Shown here in pieces: positions 42,953-52,876 of a stretch of DNA of 64,000 nt; position 1 is the stretch's first letter; every line of letters begins with the position of its first letter. The stretch comes from Pseudomonadota bacterium. GTDB taxonomy: Bacteria > Pseudomonadota > Gammaproteobacteria > Burkholderiales > JABEVD01. Made by a program: the position numbers and the translations under genes. The stretch spans positions 83,865 through 147,864 of the forward strand of contig JAJZRS010000004.1 in the NCBI GenBank assembly GCA_021802545.1, in the 5' to 3' direction. Below the pieces are notes generated by a model. The model ran no database searches, was not told where the DNA came from, and was given only the letters and a program-made list of their open reading frames with translations.

Positions 42953-44378
42953 AGAAACGCTGATATCCAGGCTGAGCATCGGGAAATCCGGCTTTTTCGA
43001 GCTGTTGTGGAAGCGGATGAACGAAAAAGGCGACTTCCCCTCCCTCTCCAGCGCCGTCCACGTCATCGTCGAAGCCATGAACGACGAGGACCGCAACGCC
43101 TCGGATCTGACCTCCTCCATCCTGAGCGATTTCGCCCTGACGCAAAAAGTCATCAGGCTGGCCAATTCCGCCATGTATTCGCTGCTCGGCGGAGAAATCA
43201 CGACAGTGACGAAGGCCGTGATGGTGCTCGGAGTGGATGCGATCGGCCATCTCGCCTTGAGCGTGCGCCTCATGGACACCCTATCCGCCTCTGTACCGGA
43301 TTCCCCGGCAGCTAAAGCCGAAATGGCAAAATCCATGCTCGCAGGCAGCATCGCCCAGAAGATTGCCGTCAAGGCGAATTTGAAGGACCCGGAGGAAGTG
43401 GTCGTCTGCGCGCTCATGCATCATCTCGGCAGGCTGCTCGTGACCTTCTACTTCCCCGAAGAATGGGAAAAAATCGTCCAGATCACAGGCGGCTATCTCG
43501 ATGCTGAAAATGCCGCCGCAGAAAAGGTCATCGGTCTCTCCCTGGATGACATTGCCCTGGAAGCTGCAAAAAAGTGGCGGCTTCCCGCCAAGATCGCAAA
43601 CAGCATGACGCGCAATTCGGATACTCCCGGCACCTGCATCCCGGGTTCTGCCGAATGGATCAACATGGTCGCCTCCTTCTCTGGAGAAGCCGCCTCGCTC
43701 GCAGCAGACGGCAAGCCCGGCCTCAACACCCTGCTCGGAAAATATGGAGACAACCTGCTGGTTGCGCCTGAAGCCCTTGCGGATTCCGTGTCTGCGGCCG
43801 TGCTCGATGCCAAGGAAAGCGAACTGATCGAGGAAGACGAACCCTTGTCCGAGGGCAAGCCTCTTGACGCAGAAAAGCGGCTCGAAAAAGGGATCGAAAG
43901 CTTCGCGGGCGCCATCAAGGAAGGCATTCCCTTCGGCAGTGCACTGAATCTGGCACTGGAAACGATCTACCTCAGCATGGGATTCAACCGGGTCGCTGCC
44001 ATTTTACGGGATGGATCCAGCCTGAAAGGACGTGTCGGATTCGGCCATGGCATGCCTGACATTCTGCCCTCGCTCGTTCTGCAGGAGAGCCTGGATCACA
44101 ACCTCTTCCATCTTGCCCTCCAGAACAATGCGGACGTCTACATCGAAGAGGTCTCCGACCCGAAGATCGCCGGAAGGCTGCCTTCCTGGTTCGCAGGCCC
44201 CCTGACCGACGCCCAGTCTTTCGTGCTGTTGCCGATGACCTTCAACAACCATCCCGTTGGCATGCTCTACGGTGACTGGAAGCGCGGCATGGCGCAGAAA
44301 GTCGAAAAAAGCGAGTTCGCCAAGATGAGCGCGATTCGCGACCTGCTGATGAGCGTCTTGAACCCCCGCAAAAAATGA
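42945..44378 (+). CDS. HDOD domain protein with C-terminal GAF-like region
   Basis: HDOD helices (LTQKVIRLANSAMYSLLGGEITTVTKAVMVLG); overlaps upstream gene by 8 bp. Confidence 0.85.
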   Translation: MNEETLISRLSIGKSGFFELLWKRMNEKGDFPSLSSAVHVIVEAMNDEDRNASDLTSSILSDFALTQKVIRLANSAMYSLLGGEITTVTKAVMVLGVDAIGHLALSVRLMDTLSASVPDSPAAKAEMAKSMLAGSIAQKIAVKANLKDPEEVVVCALMHHLGRLLVTFYFPEEWEKIVQITGGYLDAENAAAEKVIGLSLDDIALEAAKKWRLPAKIANSMTRNSDTPGTCIPGSAEWINMVASFSGEAASLAADGKPGLNTLLGKYGDNLLVAPEALADSVSAAVLDAKESELIEEDEPLSEGKPLDAEKRLEKGIESFAGAIKEGIPFGSALNLALETIYLSMGFNRVAAILRDGSSLKGRVGFGHGMPDILPSLVLQESLDHNLFHLALQNNADVYIEEVSDPKIAGRLPSWFAGPLTDAQSFVLLPMTFNNHPVGMLYGDWKRGMAQKVEKSEFAKMSAIRDLLMSVLNPRKK

Positions 44379-44743
44379 GCCCGTGCAGGCTTTTCATGCT
44401 CGGCGGCGTACCTGACGACGAGGCCGACGACATACGAGCGCTGCTGGATGGTGCCGGAATTGATTATTACGAAGTGCCCGCAAGCTTCCTTGGCGTCTCG
44501 CCTGCTTCCCTTTGGCTGCATAACTCGGCGGAGCTGGAAAGGGCGAAGGCCCTGATCGACGCTTACGAGGTCGAGCGCGCAATGCGCGCTCGAAGCGAAT
44601 ACGACAGGTTGAGGCAGGAGGGGCTGCACAAAACATTGCCCGACTCGCTGAAGGCGCATCCTTTGCGGACAATAGCGTATATCGCAGCCATTGCCGTCAT
44701 CCTTTACCTGTCGCTCTCCCCTTTTCTGAATTTCGGGAAGTGA
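44375..44743 (+). CDS. DUF6164-like membrane-anchored protein
   Basis: MSPCRLFMLGGVPDDEADDIRALLDGAGIDYYEVPASFLGVSPASLWL; C-terminal TM. Confidence 0.7.
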   Translation: MSPCRLFMLGGVPDDEADDIRALLDGAGIDYYEVPASFLGVSPASLWLHNSAELERAKALIDAYEVERAMRARSEYDRLRQEGLHKTLPDSLKAHPLRTIAYIAAIAVILYLSLSPFLNFGK

Positions 44744-45587
44744 TTCTTCCTGCAAGCCTTTTGTAGCTCTCGATTCTCCTTTGACTGATTCGCCCATGTT
44801 CGAATGCCTCGATCACGGCGCAGCCAGGTTCCTCGAGATGCCTGCAGTTCCTGAACCTGCACTGACCGAGGTAGGGCCTGAACTCGACGAAGGCATGCGC
44901 AATCCGGTCGATGTCGAGATGATTGAGGCCGAATTCCTGCATGCCTGGGGAATCGACAATGTGGCTTTTCTCCGACAGATGGAAGAGCCGCGCGTGGGTG
45001 GTGGTGTGTTTTCCCGAGTCGAGCGCCATGGACACCTCGGCAGTCTCCCGCCCGGCATCAGGCGCCAAGGAGTTGATCAGGGTCGACTTCCCCATCCCGG
45101 ACTGCCCGATGAAAACGCTGGTTTCCCCTTCGAGAAAGGAAAGCAGAGGCGACGCATCATGCTTTGCCGAAATGGGCAGCACCGTGTAACCGAGCATTTC
45201 ATACAATTCGAGGCGTCTTAGGGCCTCTTGGGTGGCGTCGATCATGTCCGCCTTGTTCAGCACGATCAGCGACTTCAAGCCCTGGTCTTCGGCAGCGATC
45301 AGGCAGCAATTCACGAGTTCCTCGCTGAAAGTCGGGACGCCGGCCACGACAATGACGATCTGGGTGAGGTTCGCCGCAATGCGCTTCTCGCGGTAAGCAT
45401 CGCTTCTATAAAAAAGCGAAGCGCGCGGAGCAATTTCTTCGATCACCCCGTTTTCGACTTCGACGATGTCGCCCACGACCACATCGTTTTTCTTCCCACG
45501 TCTGATGCAGGAGAACATTTCACCGCCGATTTCGACATCGTAGCGCCTGCCGTAGGCTGCCACGACCTGTCCCTTGGCCCCGTTCAA
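44697..45587 (-). CDS. rsgA: Ribosome small subunit-dependent GTPase A
   Basis: IGQSGMGKSTLINSL permuted GTPase, zinc site CRFRNCRHLEEPGC; probable TTG start. Confidence 0.92.
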   Translation of the reverse strand: MNGAKGQVVAAYGRRYDVEIGGEMFSCIRRGKKNDVVVGDIVEVENGVIEEIAPRASLFYRSDAYREKRIAANLTQIVIVVAGVPTFSEELVNCCLIAAEDQGLKSLIVLNKADMIDATQEALRRLELYEMLGYTVLPISAKHDASPLLSFLEGETSVFIGQSGMGKSTLINSLAPDAGRETAEVSMALDSGKHTTTHARLFHLSEKSHIVDSPGMQEFGLNHLDIDRIAHAFVEFRPYLGQCRFRNCRHLEEPGCAVIEAFEHGRISQRRIESYKRLAGRITSRNSEKGRATGKG

Positions 45588-45916
45588 ATGGAAAGCAGCG
45601 TGTCGATCTTGGCGGCGCAGATGAAGTCGTTCTCGGAAAGGCCGCCTATCGCGTGGGTCATGTATTCGACGCGGCACTGGTTGTAGCCGACGAAAAGATC
45701 GGGATGGTGGTCTTCCTTGTGGGAAACCCAGGCGGTTGCATTCACGAACGCCATGGTCTCGTAATAGTTGCCGAAAGCATAGGTCTTGCTGATCGCATTG
45801 CCGACCCGCTCCCAGCCTGCCAATGTGGACAGCAGATTCGCAATTTCTTCATCGCCGAGAGGCGGAACCCCGCCCTCGCACGGCTTGCAGTGCTTCTTGT
45901 CCAGTGAACATTCCAT
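45584..45916 (-). CDS. phhB: Pterin-4a-carbinolamine dehydratase
   Basis: YYETMAFVNATAWVSHKEDHHPDLFVGYNQCRVEYMTHAIGGLSENDFICAAKID. Confidence 0.92.
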   Translation of the reverse strand: MECSLDKKHCKPCEGGVPPLGDEEIANLLSTLAGWERVGNAISKTYAFGNYYETMAFVNATAWVSHKEDHHPDLFVGYNQCRVEYMTHAIGGLSENDFICAAKIDTLLSI

Positions 45917-45944
45917 TTTTCAGCCTCGCTCAGGTGTCTTTGCA

Positions 45945-47198
45945 TCAATTATGCATCGCCTTTCTCAAATGCGCTATGCGAATCGAGGCCGGCGGATGAG
46001 AATCGTAGAAAACCGAATAAAGCGGATCAGGAGTGAGCGTTTTCGCGCTTTCCTGATAAAGCTTGGTGAGCGCTGCGATCAGGCTTTCACCATCGGACTG
46101 CTTCGCAGCATAGTCGTCCGCCTCGAACTCGTTCTTTCTCGAATAAAAGCTCAAAAGCGGCTTCAGGAGGAAAGTGAAGCTCGGCGCAATCATGAAGAAA
46201 AGCATCAGGGCTGCCGCATCGGACCGGCTTTGAGCATTGAGCCCCTCGAAGAACCATGCTTCGCCCCTCACATGCCCGAGCACCCAAAGAAAAAGCAGAC
46301 TGAGCATGAAGCTCATGGCAATCCGCTTGGCGACGTGACGATGCCTGAAATGGCCGAGCTCATGGGCAAGAACGGCCTCGACTTCCGATTCCGCCAGATT
46401 GGAGAGCAGCGTGTCGAAAAAGACGATGCGCTTGGTCCTGCCGAAACCGGTGAAGTAGGCGTTGCCGTGGCTGCTGCGTCGCGAGCCATCCATCACGAAA
46501 AGCCCGTTGGATTCGAACCCGCATTTCTCAAGCAGCTTTTCAATGCGCTGCTTCATGGGGGAAGGCTCGAGCGGCTTGAACTTGTTGAACACCGGTGCGA
46601 TCCAGGTCGGATAAACGGCAATGATGAAAAGATTGAAAGCGATCCAGGCGAACCAGACATCCAGCCACCAGTTGCCGCCCATTTTCGCCATCAGCCAAAG
46701 TATCAGGGCAAGCAGCGGCAAGCCCAGAAGCGCAGCAAGAAGAACTTTCTTGAACCCGTCGAGAATGAAAAGCTTCAAGGTCATCTTGTTGAATCCGAAC
46801 CTTTGCTCGATGATGAAAGTCTTGTACACGGCGAATGGGAATTCGACCAGTTCCATGAGGAGCAATGCGCTCGCAATCAGCATCATGCCGCGGGCGACCG
46901 GGCTCTCGACATGGCCTGACCAGAATGCATCCAGGACATTCAGCCCGCCTCCCAAGGTGAACCAGAGCACGAAAATCGCCTCGACGAGGTCGGATGCAAG
47001 ATTGAGCTTCGTGTTCGAGATCGTATAGTCGGCTGCCCGCCTGTGATCTTCCTGCGTGATCCGGGCGCTGAACTCTTCTGGCACTGCATTGCGCTTTTCT
47101 GCAATATGCCTGATATGACGGATGGCGAGCCAGAACTTGACGAGAATCGACGCGAACAACGCCGCCAGGAAGATTTTTTCGAAGATTTGTGCGCTCAT
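45945..47198 (-). CDS. M48-family membrane metallopeptidase (Ste24-like)
   Basis: VLAHELGHFRHRH HExxH; DGSRRSSHGNAYFTGFG. Confidence 0.93.
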   Translation of the reverse strand: MSAQIFEKIFLAALFASILVKFWLAIRHIRHIAEKRNAVPEEFSARITQEDHRRAADYTISNTKLNLASDLVEAIFVLWFTLGGGLNVLDAFWSGHVESPVARGMMLIASALLLMELVEFPFAVYKTFIIEQRFGFNKMTLKLFILDGFKKVLLAALLGLPLLALILWLMAKMGGNWWLDVWFAWIAFNLFIIAVYPTWIAPVFNKFKPLEPSPMKQRIEKLLEKCGFESNGLFVMDGSRRSSHGNAYFTGFGRTKRIVFFDTLLSNLAESEVEAVLAHELGHFRHRHVAKRIAMSFMLSLLFLWVLGHVRGEAWFFEGLNAQSRSDAAALMLFFMIAPSFTFLLKPLLSFYSRKNEFEADDYAAKQSDGESLIAALTKLYQESAKTLTPDPLYSVFYDSHPPASIRIAHLRKAMHN

Positions 47199-47252
47199 GC
47201 GATGACGATTGGGTGAGGATATGACACAATTCAGGATTTTTCAGAGGCAATT

Positions 47253-47798
47253 ATGGCACAAGACGGCAGCCGGCTCATCTGGATCGACATGGAAATGAGC
47301 GGTCTGAATCCCGATTCGGACAAAATTCTTGAAGTCGCCCTGGTCGTGACCGACGCCGAACTCAACACGGTTGCCGAAGCACCCGTCCTCGTCGTGCACC
47401 AGACCGACGAAATTCTGGACGGCATGGACAGCTGGAACAAATCCACGCATGGAAAATCAGGGCTGATCGAAAAAATCAAGGCATCCGAACTCGACGAAGA
47501 AGCAGTCGAATCTAGAATGATCGCCTTCCTGGAAGCATACGTCCCCAAGGGGGCATCCCCCATGTGCGGCAACTCGATCTGCCAGGACAGACGCTTTCTG
47601 GCGAAATCCATGCCGAAGCTCGAAGCCTATTTCCACTACAGGAATCTGGACGTGAGCACCCTGAAGGAGCTTGCCAAGCGCTGGAAACCAGGACTTTGCG
47701 AAGGATTCAAGAAGCACAACAAGCATGAGGCGCTTGCCGACATACACGAGTCGATCATGGAATTGAAGTATTATCGTGAAAACTTCATCAGGCCCTGA
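47253..47798 (+). CDS. orn: Oligoribonuclease
   Basis: [30 protein letters not shown], DEDDh motifs. Confidence 0.97.
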   Translation: MAQDGSRLIWIDMEMSGLNPDSDKILEVALVVTDAELNTVAEAPVLVVHQTDEILDGMDSWNKSTHGKSGLIEKIKASELDEEAVESRMIAFLEAYVPKGASPMCGNSICQDRRFLAKSMPKLEAYFHYRNLDVSTLKELAKRWKPGLCEGFKKHNKHEALADIHESIMELKYYRENFIRP

Positions 47799-47885
47799 AA
47801 AGGCTTGCAATATTTGCAAATTTGTTTAAGAATGTCTTGCATCCTGCGAATATTTCAGGATAATTTCGGTATGAAGGGGGGAACG

Positions 47886-48818
47886 ATGAAAATTCTGATC
47901 GCCTTATGTGCCGTTTTCGGCCTATTGCTATCGGCAAATGCGGATGCCGCGCATCGCCATCGCCACCACCATCACCACCACCGTAAATCCCATATCGTCA
48001 AAACGTCCTACCGCGACCTCAACGAATTCCGCCACCAGACCTATCCCAGGCTCGCCTCTTACGCAGCGCTAATCTACGACGAGCGGAACGGCGAAGAGCT
48101 GTATTCCAAACACACCGACGACATTGTTCCGATTGCCTCGATCACCAAGCTGATGACGGCCATGGTGACGCTCGACGCCAATTTACCGATGAACGACGTG
48201 CTGCAGATCGAGAAAGAGGACGTCGACATGCTGAGGCATTCCGCATCACGTCTTCCCGTCGGCACGAAGCTCACCCGGAACGAGATGCTGAGGCTTGCGC
48301 TCATGTCTTCGGAAAACCGCGCGGCCGCAGCGCTCGGCCACAACTATCCCGGCGGCATCGAAGCATTCGTCAGGGCGATGAATGCGAAAGCCAAGCTGCT
48401 CGGAATGGAACATACCCATTTCGTCGACTCCACGGGCCTGCACAGCGAAAACGTCTCGACCGCGCAAGACCTCGTGAAAATGGTGGAAGCGGCCTACAAG
48501 TACAATGTGATCAGGGAAGACACGACCACCTCCACCCACAAGATCGTGCTGACGACGAAGCATGACCGCGTGCTCGAATACAACAACTCCAATCTGCTGG
48601 TCAAATACAAGGCCAGTAACGACTGGCACATCGGCCTGTCCAAGACCGGTTTCATCAACGAGGCCGGTCATTGCCTCGTCATGCACAGCACCATCGCTGC
48701 AAAGCCGGTCGTCATCGTCCTGCTGGATTCCTGGGGGAGCCGAAGCAGGATCGGGGATGCCAACCGCATCAGGAGATGGCTGAGGGCACGCGCCGAAGAG
48801 CGGAAGAATTTCAGCTGA
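47886..48818 (+). CDS. pbpG: D-alanyl-D-alanine endopeptidase (PBP7-like) with His-rich mature N-terminus
   Basis: ASITKLMTAM SxxK, SSENRAAAALG SxN, KTG; signal peptide followed by AHRHRHHHHHHRKSH. Confidence 0.9.
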   Translation: MKILIALCAVFGLLLSANADAAHRHRHHHHHHRKSHIVKTSYRDLNEFRHQTYPRLASYAALIYDERNGEELYSKHTDDIVPIASITKLMTAMVTLDANLPMNDVLQIEKEDVDMLRHSASRLPVGTKLTRNEMLRLALMSSENRAAAALGHNYPGGIEAFVRAMNAKAKLLGMEHTHFVDSTGLHSENVSTAQDLVKMVEAAYKYNVIREDTTTSTHKIVLTTKHDRVLEYNNSNLLVKYKASNDWHIGLSKTGFINEAGHCLVMHSTIAAKPVVIVLLDSWGSRSRIGDANRIRRWLRARAEERKNFS

Positions 48819-49959
48819 TCGCCTTCGCGATTTCCTCGACAAGCCGTCCTGCAAGCGCTTTCTTGGATGAACGCGGCAGCTTCTCCATGCCATCCGGGCC
48901 GAAGATCGTGATCTCGTTCATGTCGCTTCCCAATGCATCCTGAGCCAGATTCGCGACCAGCATCGGCAGTTTCTTTTTTTCCATCTTGATCCTGGCATTT
49001 TTCTCGAGACTTTCCGTCTCTGCCGCGAATCCGACGCAGAAGGGCGGATTTGCAAGAGCAGCCACTTCCCTAAGGATGTCGGGGCCGGCTTCGAGTTCGA
49101 GCACCAGCCTGTCCTGCTTCTTGATCTTGGCAGAACTCTGATTCGCGACCTGATAGTCCGAGACGGCCGCAACGCTCACGAACACGTCGCATTGCCCGAC
49201 ATGTTCCATGACCGCATCCCTCATTTGACTGGCGCTTCTGACATTGAAGAATGCCGCACCCGCTGGCGGGGCCAGGCAGGTGGGTCCCGAGATCAGGACG
49301 ACTTCCGCCCCCGCATCGAGGGCTGCCTGCGCCACGGCGTAGCCCATCTTCCCCGAGCTCAGATTGGTAATAACCCTGACCGGATCGATGGCTTCCATCG
49401 TGGGTCCTGCGGTGACCAGAAATTTCTTTCCGGAAAGGGCCTTCGGGGAAAGAAACGAATTCAATGCGAGCAGGATCTCCGCAGGTTCTGTCATCCTGCC
49501 CATTCCCTCCTCGCCGCATGCCTGGATGCCCGATTCAGGACCGATCATGTGGATGCCGTCAGACAGGATGAGTTCGATATTGCGGCAGGTTGCTGGATTA
49601 TTCCACATCTGCCTGTTCATCGCCGGCGCGATTAAAAGCGGGCAATCTCTTGCAAGGCACAAGCTGGACAAGAGATCGGACGCCTGCCCCTGCGCAAGCT
49701 TCGATATGAAGTCCGCTGTGGCGGGCGCAATCAGGATCGCATCCGCCCCCCTGGACAAATCGATATGGGCCATGTCGTCCCATTGGTTCGTGCGGGCCGG
49801 TTTTCCGGTGAGCGACTGCAATGTAAGCGGCGTGACGAAGCGGGTTGCCGCCTCCGTCATGACAACCTCCACACCGATCCCTTCCTTGACCATGAGGCGA
49901 GCGAGTTCCGCAGCCTTGTACGCTGCAACTCCCCCCGTGATGCCGAGTATGATTTTCAT
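48811..49959 (-). CDS. coaBC: Bifunctional phosphopantothenoylcysteine decarboxylase/synthase
   Basis: [48 protein letters not shown]. Confidence 0.96.
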   Translation of the reverse strand: MKIILGITGGVAAYKAAELARLMVKEGIGVEVVMTEAATRFVTPLTLQSLTGKPARTNQWDDMAHIDLSRGADAILIAPATADFISKLAQGQASDLLSSLCLARDCPLLIAPAMNRQMWNNPATCRNIELILSDGIHMIGPESGIQACGEEGMGRMTEPAEILLALNSFLSPKALSGKKFLVTAGPTMEAIDPVRVITNLSSGKMGYAVAQAALDAGAEVVLISGPTCLAPPAGAAFFNVRSASQMRDAVMEHVGQCDVFVSVAAVSDYQVANQSSAKIKKQDRLVLELEAGPDILREVAALANPPFCVGFAAETESLEKNARIKMEKKKLPMLVANLAQDALGSDMNEITIFGPDGMEKLPRSSKKALAGRLVEEIAKAIS

Positions 49960-50037
49960 GCCGACATTATATCGGAATTGCGCTCTTCCGCTAAAATATG
50001 GTATAAATCCGCTTTTGCAGAATTCTTGGAGCGTATT

Positions 50038-50274
50038 ATGGCGCGCGTATGCATCGTCACGGGCAAGAAGCCCATGGTCGGAAACAACGTTTCCCATGCC
50101 AACAACAAAACCAAGCGTAGGTTCCTGCCGAACCTGCAGAGCCGCAATTTCTGGGTTGAAAGTGAGAACCGCTGGGTCAGCATGCGCCTCACCAATGCCG
50201 GACTCAGGACCATCGACAAGAAGGGCATCGACGCCGTTCTCGCCGACCTGCGCGCCCGCGGCGAAAAGATCTGA
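50038..50274 (+). CDS. rpmB: 50S ribosomal protein L28
   Basis: [34 protein letters not shown]. Confidence 0.97.
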   Translation: MARVCIVTGKKPMVGNNVSHANNKTKRRFLPNLQSRNFWVESENRWVSMRLTNAGLRTIDKKGIDAVLADLRARGEKI

Positions 50275-50290
50275 TACTTAGGAGAAATTC

Positions 50291-50446
50291 ATGCGGGACA
50301 AAATCAAACTGGAGTCCACGGCTGGAACCGGGCACTTCTACACCACCACCAAGAACAAGCGCACCACCCCGGACAAGATCGAGATGAAGAAATTTGATCC
50401 TGTCGCGAGGAAGCACGTGATCTACAAGGAAACGAAGCTGAAATAA
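50291..50446 (+). CDS. rpmG: 50S ribosomal protein L33
   Basis: [51 protein letters not shown]. Confidence 0.96.
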   Translation: MRDKIKLESTAGTGHFYTTTKNKRTTPDKIEMKKFDPVARKHVIYKETKLK

Positions 50447-50459
50447 GCTTTTCTTCCGG

Positions 50460-50494
50460 AAAAAAGCCCGTCCCGAAAGGCGACGGGCTTTTTT
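50460..50494 (+). terminator. Rho-independent terminator after rpmG
   Basis: AAAAAAGCCCGTC...GACGGGCTTTTTT hairpin. Confidence 0.9.
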
Positions 50495-50545
50495 CATTCC
50501 AGGATCATCATATAATTGAATTGAAAAGTGAACCGGGAGTTAACA

Positions 50546-52030
50546 ATGTTCGAATCCGCGGAAATCGGGCACAAGATCGACAAGGCGGCCTACGAGCTTG
50601 AGGTGCCAAAACTGCGCGAAGCGCTGCTCGATGCCCAGTTCGAGCTGGCCCAGAACGCGAAATTCCAGGTGATCATCATCATCGGCGGCGTGGACGGCGC
50701 GGGCAAGGGAGAAACGGTCAACCTGCTCAACGAATGGATGGATCCGAGGCATATTCAGACCCATGCCTTTTCCGACCAGACCGACGAGGAGCGCGAGCGC
50801 CCCTACATGTGGCGCTTCTGGCGCGCGCTTCCCCCCAAGGGAAAAATCGGGATATTGTTCGGTTCCTGGTACACCGAGCCCATCGTGAATCGTGTCATGG
50901 GCCACACCAAGTCCGCTCACCTCGACAAAAGACTCGAGGAGATCGTTCGCTTCGAAAAGATGCTCACCGACGAGGGGGCGCTCGTGCTCAAGTTCTGGTT
51001 TCATCTTTCCAAGGAAAGGCAGGAAGCCAGGCTCAAGTCCCTCGAGAAGGACCCCAAGACCCGCTGGCGCGTCACCGACACGGATTGGGAAAGATTCAAG
51101 CATTACGACAAATTCAGGAAAATATCCGAGCATTCTCTGCGATTATCAAGCCGCGCCGAAGCCCCCTGGATCGTGGTCGAAGGGGAAGATCCGCGCTACC
51201 GCAGCTTGACTGTCGGGAAAACGCTGCTCGCGGCAATCGAGGAAAAGCTGAAGGATGGCGGGACGCACGAAAAATCGAACGGCTTTCCGCTGCTTCCCGC
51301 ACTGGACAAGCGCAGCGTCATCAAGCAGCTCGACCCCGGACTCAAGCTCGCCAAGCGTGATTACGAAAAGCAACTCGAGCACTTGCAGGGGAAGCTGAAC
51401 CTGCTTTCGCGACATCCCGAATTCAAAAAGAGATCGGTCGTTGCCGTTTTTGAGGGTTCTGACGCGGGCGGAAAGGGCGGCGCCATCAAGCGCATCACCG
51501 GCGCCCTCGATGCGAGACAATACCAGGTGACCCCGATCGCAGCGCCGACCGAGGAAGAGCGCGCCCATCCCTACCTGTGGCGCTTCTGGCGTCATCTCCC
51601 GAGGTTGGGCAGATTCACCGTTTTCGATCGTTCGTGGTATGGCCGGGTGCTGGTCGAGCGCATCGAAGGATTCTGCTCAGAGGCCGACTGGATGCGCGCC
51701 TATTCCGAAATCAACGATTTCGAACAGGAGCTCGCGCAAAGCGGCGCGATCGTCTTCAAATTCTGGCTCGCCATCAGCAAGGAGGAGCAGCTGAAGCGCT
51801 TCGAGGAACGCGAAAAGATAGGGTTCAAGCGCTTCAAGATCACGGACGAGGATTGGCGCAACCGGGAGAAATGGGACGCCTACGAGCTCGCCGTGTGCGA
51901 CATGGTGGACAGGACAAGCACCGATATCGCCCCCTGGACGCTGGTCGAAGCCAACGACAAGTATTACGCGCGCATCAAGATATTGAGAACGCTCTGCGAC
52001 AGGATAGAAAGGAGTCTGCCGCCCGTCTAG
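50546..52030 (+). CDS. pap: Two-domain PPK2-type kinase / polyphosphate:AMP phosphotransferase
   Basis: Two PPK2 repeats: GGVDGAGKGETVNLLNEWMDPRHIQTHAF and FEGSDAGGKGGAIKRITGALDARQYQVTPI. Confidence 0.88.
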   Translation: MFESAEIGHKIDKAAYELEVPKLREALLDAQFELAQNAKFQVIIIIGGVDGAGKGETVNLLNEWMDPRHIQTHAFSDQTDEERERPYMWRFWRALPPKGKIGILFGSWYTEPIVNRVMGHTKSAHLDKRLEEIVRFEKMLTDEGALVLKFWFHLSKERQEARLKSLEKDPKTRWRVTDTDWERFKHYDKFRKISEHSLRLSSRAEAPWIVVEGEDPRYRSLTVGKTLLAAIEEKLKDGGTHEKSNGFPLLPALDKRSVIKQLDPGLKLAKRDYEKQLEHLQGKLNLLSRHPEFKKRSVVAVFEGSDAGGKGGAIKRITGALDARQYQVTPIAAPTEEERAHPYLWRFWRHLPRLGRFTVFDRSWYGRVLVERIEGFCSEADWMRAYSEINDFEQELAQSGAIVFKFWLAISKEEQLKRFEEREKIGFKRFKITDEDWRNREKWDAYELAVCDMVDRTSTDIAPWTLVEANDKYYARIKILRTLCDRIERSLPPV

Positions 52031-52038
52031 GGCGGCAG
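52016..52038. terminator. Hairpin at convergent gene ends (possible bidirectional terminator)
   Basis: CTGCCGCCC-GTCTA-GGGCGGCAG perfect 9-bp stem spanning the pap stop; no clear U-tract. Confidence 0.4.
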
Positions 52039-52042
52039 GTGA

Positions 52043-52789
52043 TCAGCTCCAGTCGTTGCCGCCGTTGTCGGCGAAGAAGCCTGAGTCGTCGCCCCACGAG
52101 GAATTGTCCGCGACCCCGAAGTCCTGGCCGCCCATGTTGTCCCATGAATTGTCCGCGACAGGCGTCGCTGAATTCTGGTTGCCGTCCATCAGGTGGTGCG
52201 CAATCTCCTCCCCGGCGACCAGGCCTGCGCCGACCGCTGCGCCCGTGGCCAGCCCTGAAAGAATGCCTGAACCCATCCCGCCCCCGGTCGGCCCGTAGCC
52301 GGGTCCGGGCCCATAGCCAGGACCGTATCCCGGATTGTAGCCGGGATTGTAAGGCTGCCCGGCAGGAATGTAGGCCGCGTTACTCGACATCCGCGAACGG
52401 AAGATGTAATAGATCAGGAAGATGGCGCCGATGCCGAGCAGGAAGAGTCCCCAAGGGAATCCCCTTTTGGCCGTCCGGCCGCTCGAAATGACGGATTTCA
52501 GCTCTTCTACCGCTCCCGGCTTCGCGAAAGGCAATCCAGGCGCCAAGCGCTGGGCCGTATTCAGTTCGGCTGCAGCATCCGCCCTTCTCCCTTCCTTGGC
52601 AAGGATTTCGGCTTCGACGAAGTGCGCCTTGCCGCTTTCGGGGTGAGCTGCGAGTACCTTGTCCATCATTCTTTGCGCATCATTCAGCCTCCCCGACTGG
52701 GCAGCCTCGTAAACCTGATGCAAAGTAGGCAAGTCGTCCGCATAGGCGGTGCCCATGAAAAGGACAGCTGCCAGAAAAAATTTGAACAT
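52043..52789 (-). CDS. TPR-like protein with signal peptide, TM and Gly/Pro/Tyr-rich tail
   Basis: TPR-like GRLNDAQRMMDKVLAAHPESGKAHFVEAEILAKEGRRADAAAELNTAQRLAPGLPF; YNPGYNPGYGPGYGPGPGYGP. Confidence 0.75.
   Translation of the reverse strand: MFKFFLAAVLFMGTAYADDLPTLHQVYEAAQSGRLNDAQRMMDKVLAAHPESGKAHFVEAEILAKEGRRADAAAELNTAQRLAPGLPFAKPGAVEELKSVISSGRTAKRGFPWGLFLLGIGAIFLIYYIFRSRMSSNAAYIPAGQPYNPGYNPGYGPGYGPGPGYGPTGGGMGSGILSGLATGAAVGAGLVAGEEIAHHLMDGNQNSATPVADNSWDNMGGQDFGVADNSSWGDDSGFFADNGGNDWS
52288..52356. repeat. Degenerate short tandem repeat coding for GYNP/GYGP units
   Basis: Repeated tagccgggt/attgtagccgggattgtaa-type units within the preceding CDS. Confidence 0.6.
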
Positions 52790-52876
52790 CGATATCTCCT
52801 TTGTGTTCGGACGATGGCTATGTGGAGCCTGTCCTCAAGAATTCAAGTGGATGAGACCGTATTGACGGAAAAAGGT

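Noticed and set aside
46500-46530. GGATTCGAACCCGC resembling a tRNA T-arm on the minus strand
   Set aside because: It encodes CGFESNG of the M48 peptidase and no acceptor or anticodon stem surrounds it
47805-47819. TTGCAA-TAT-TTGCAA repeat before pbpG
   Set aside because: Short AT-rich self-complementary motif; could be chance, no supporting context
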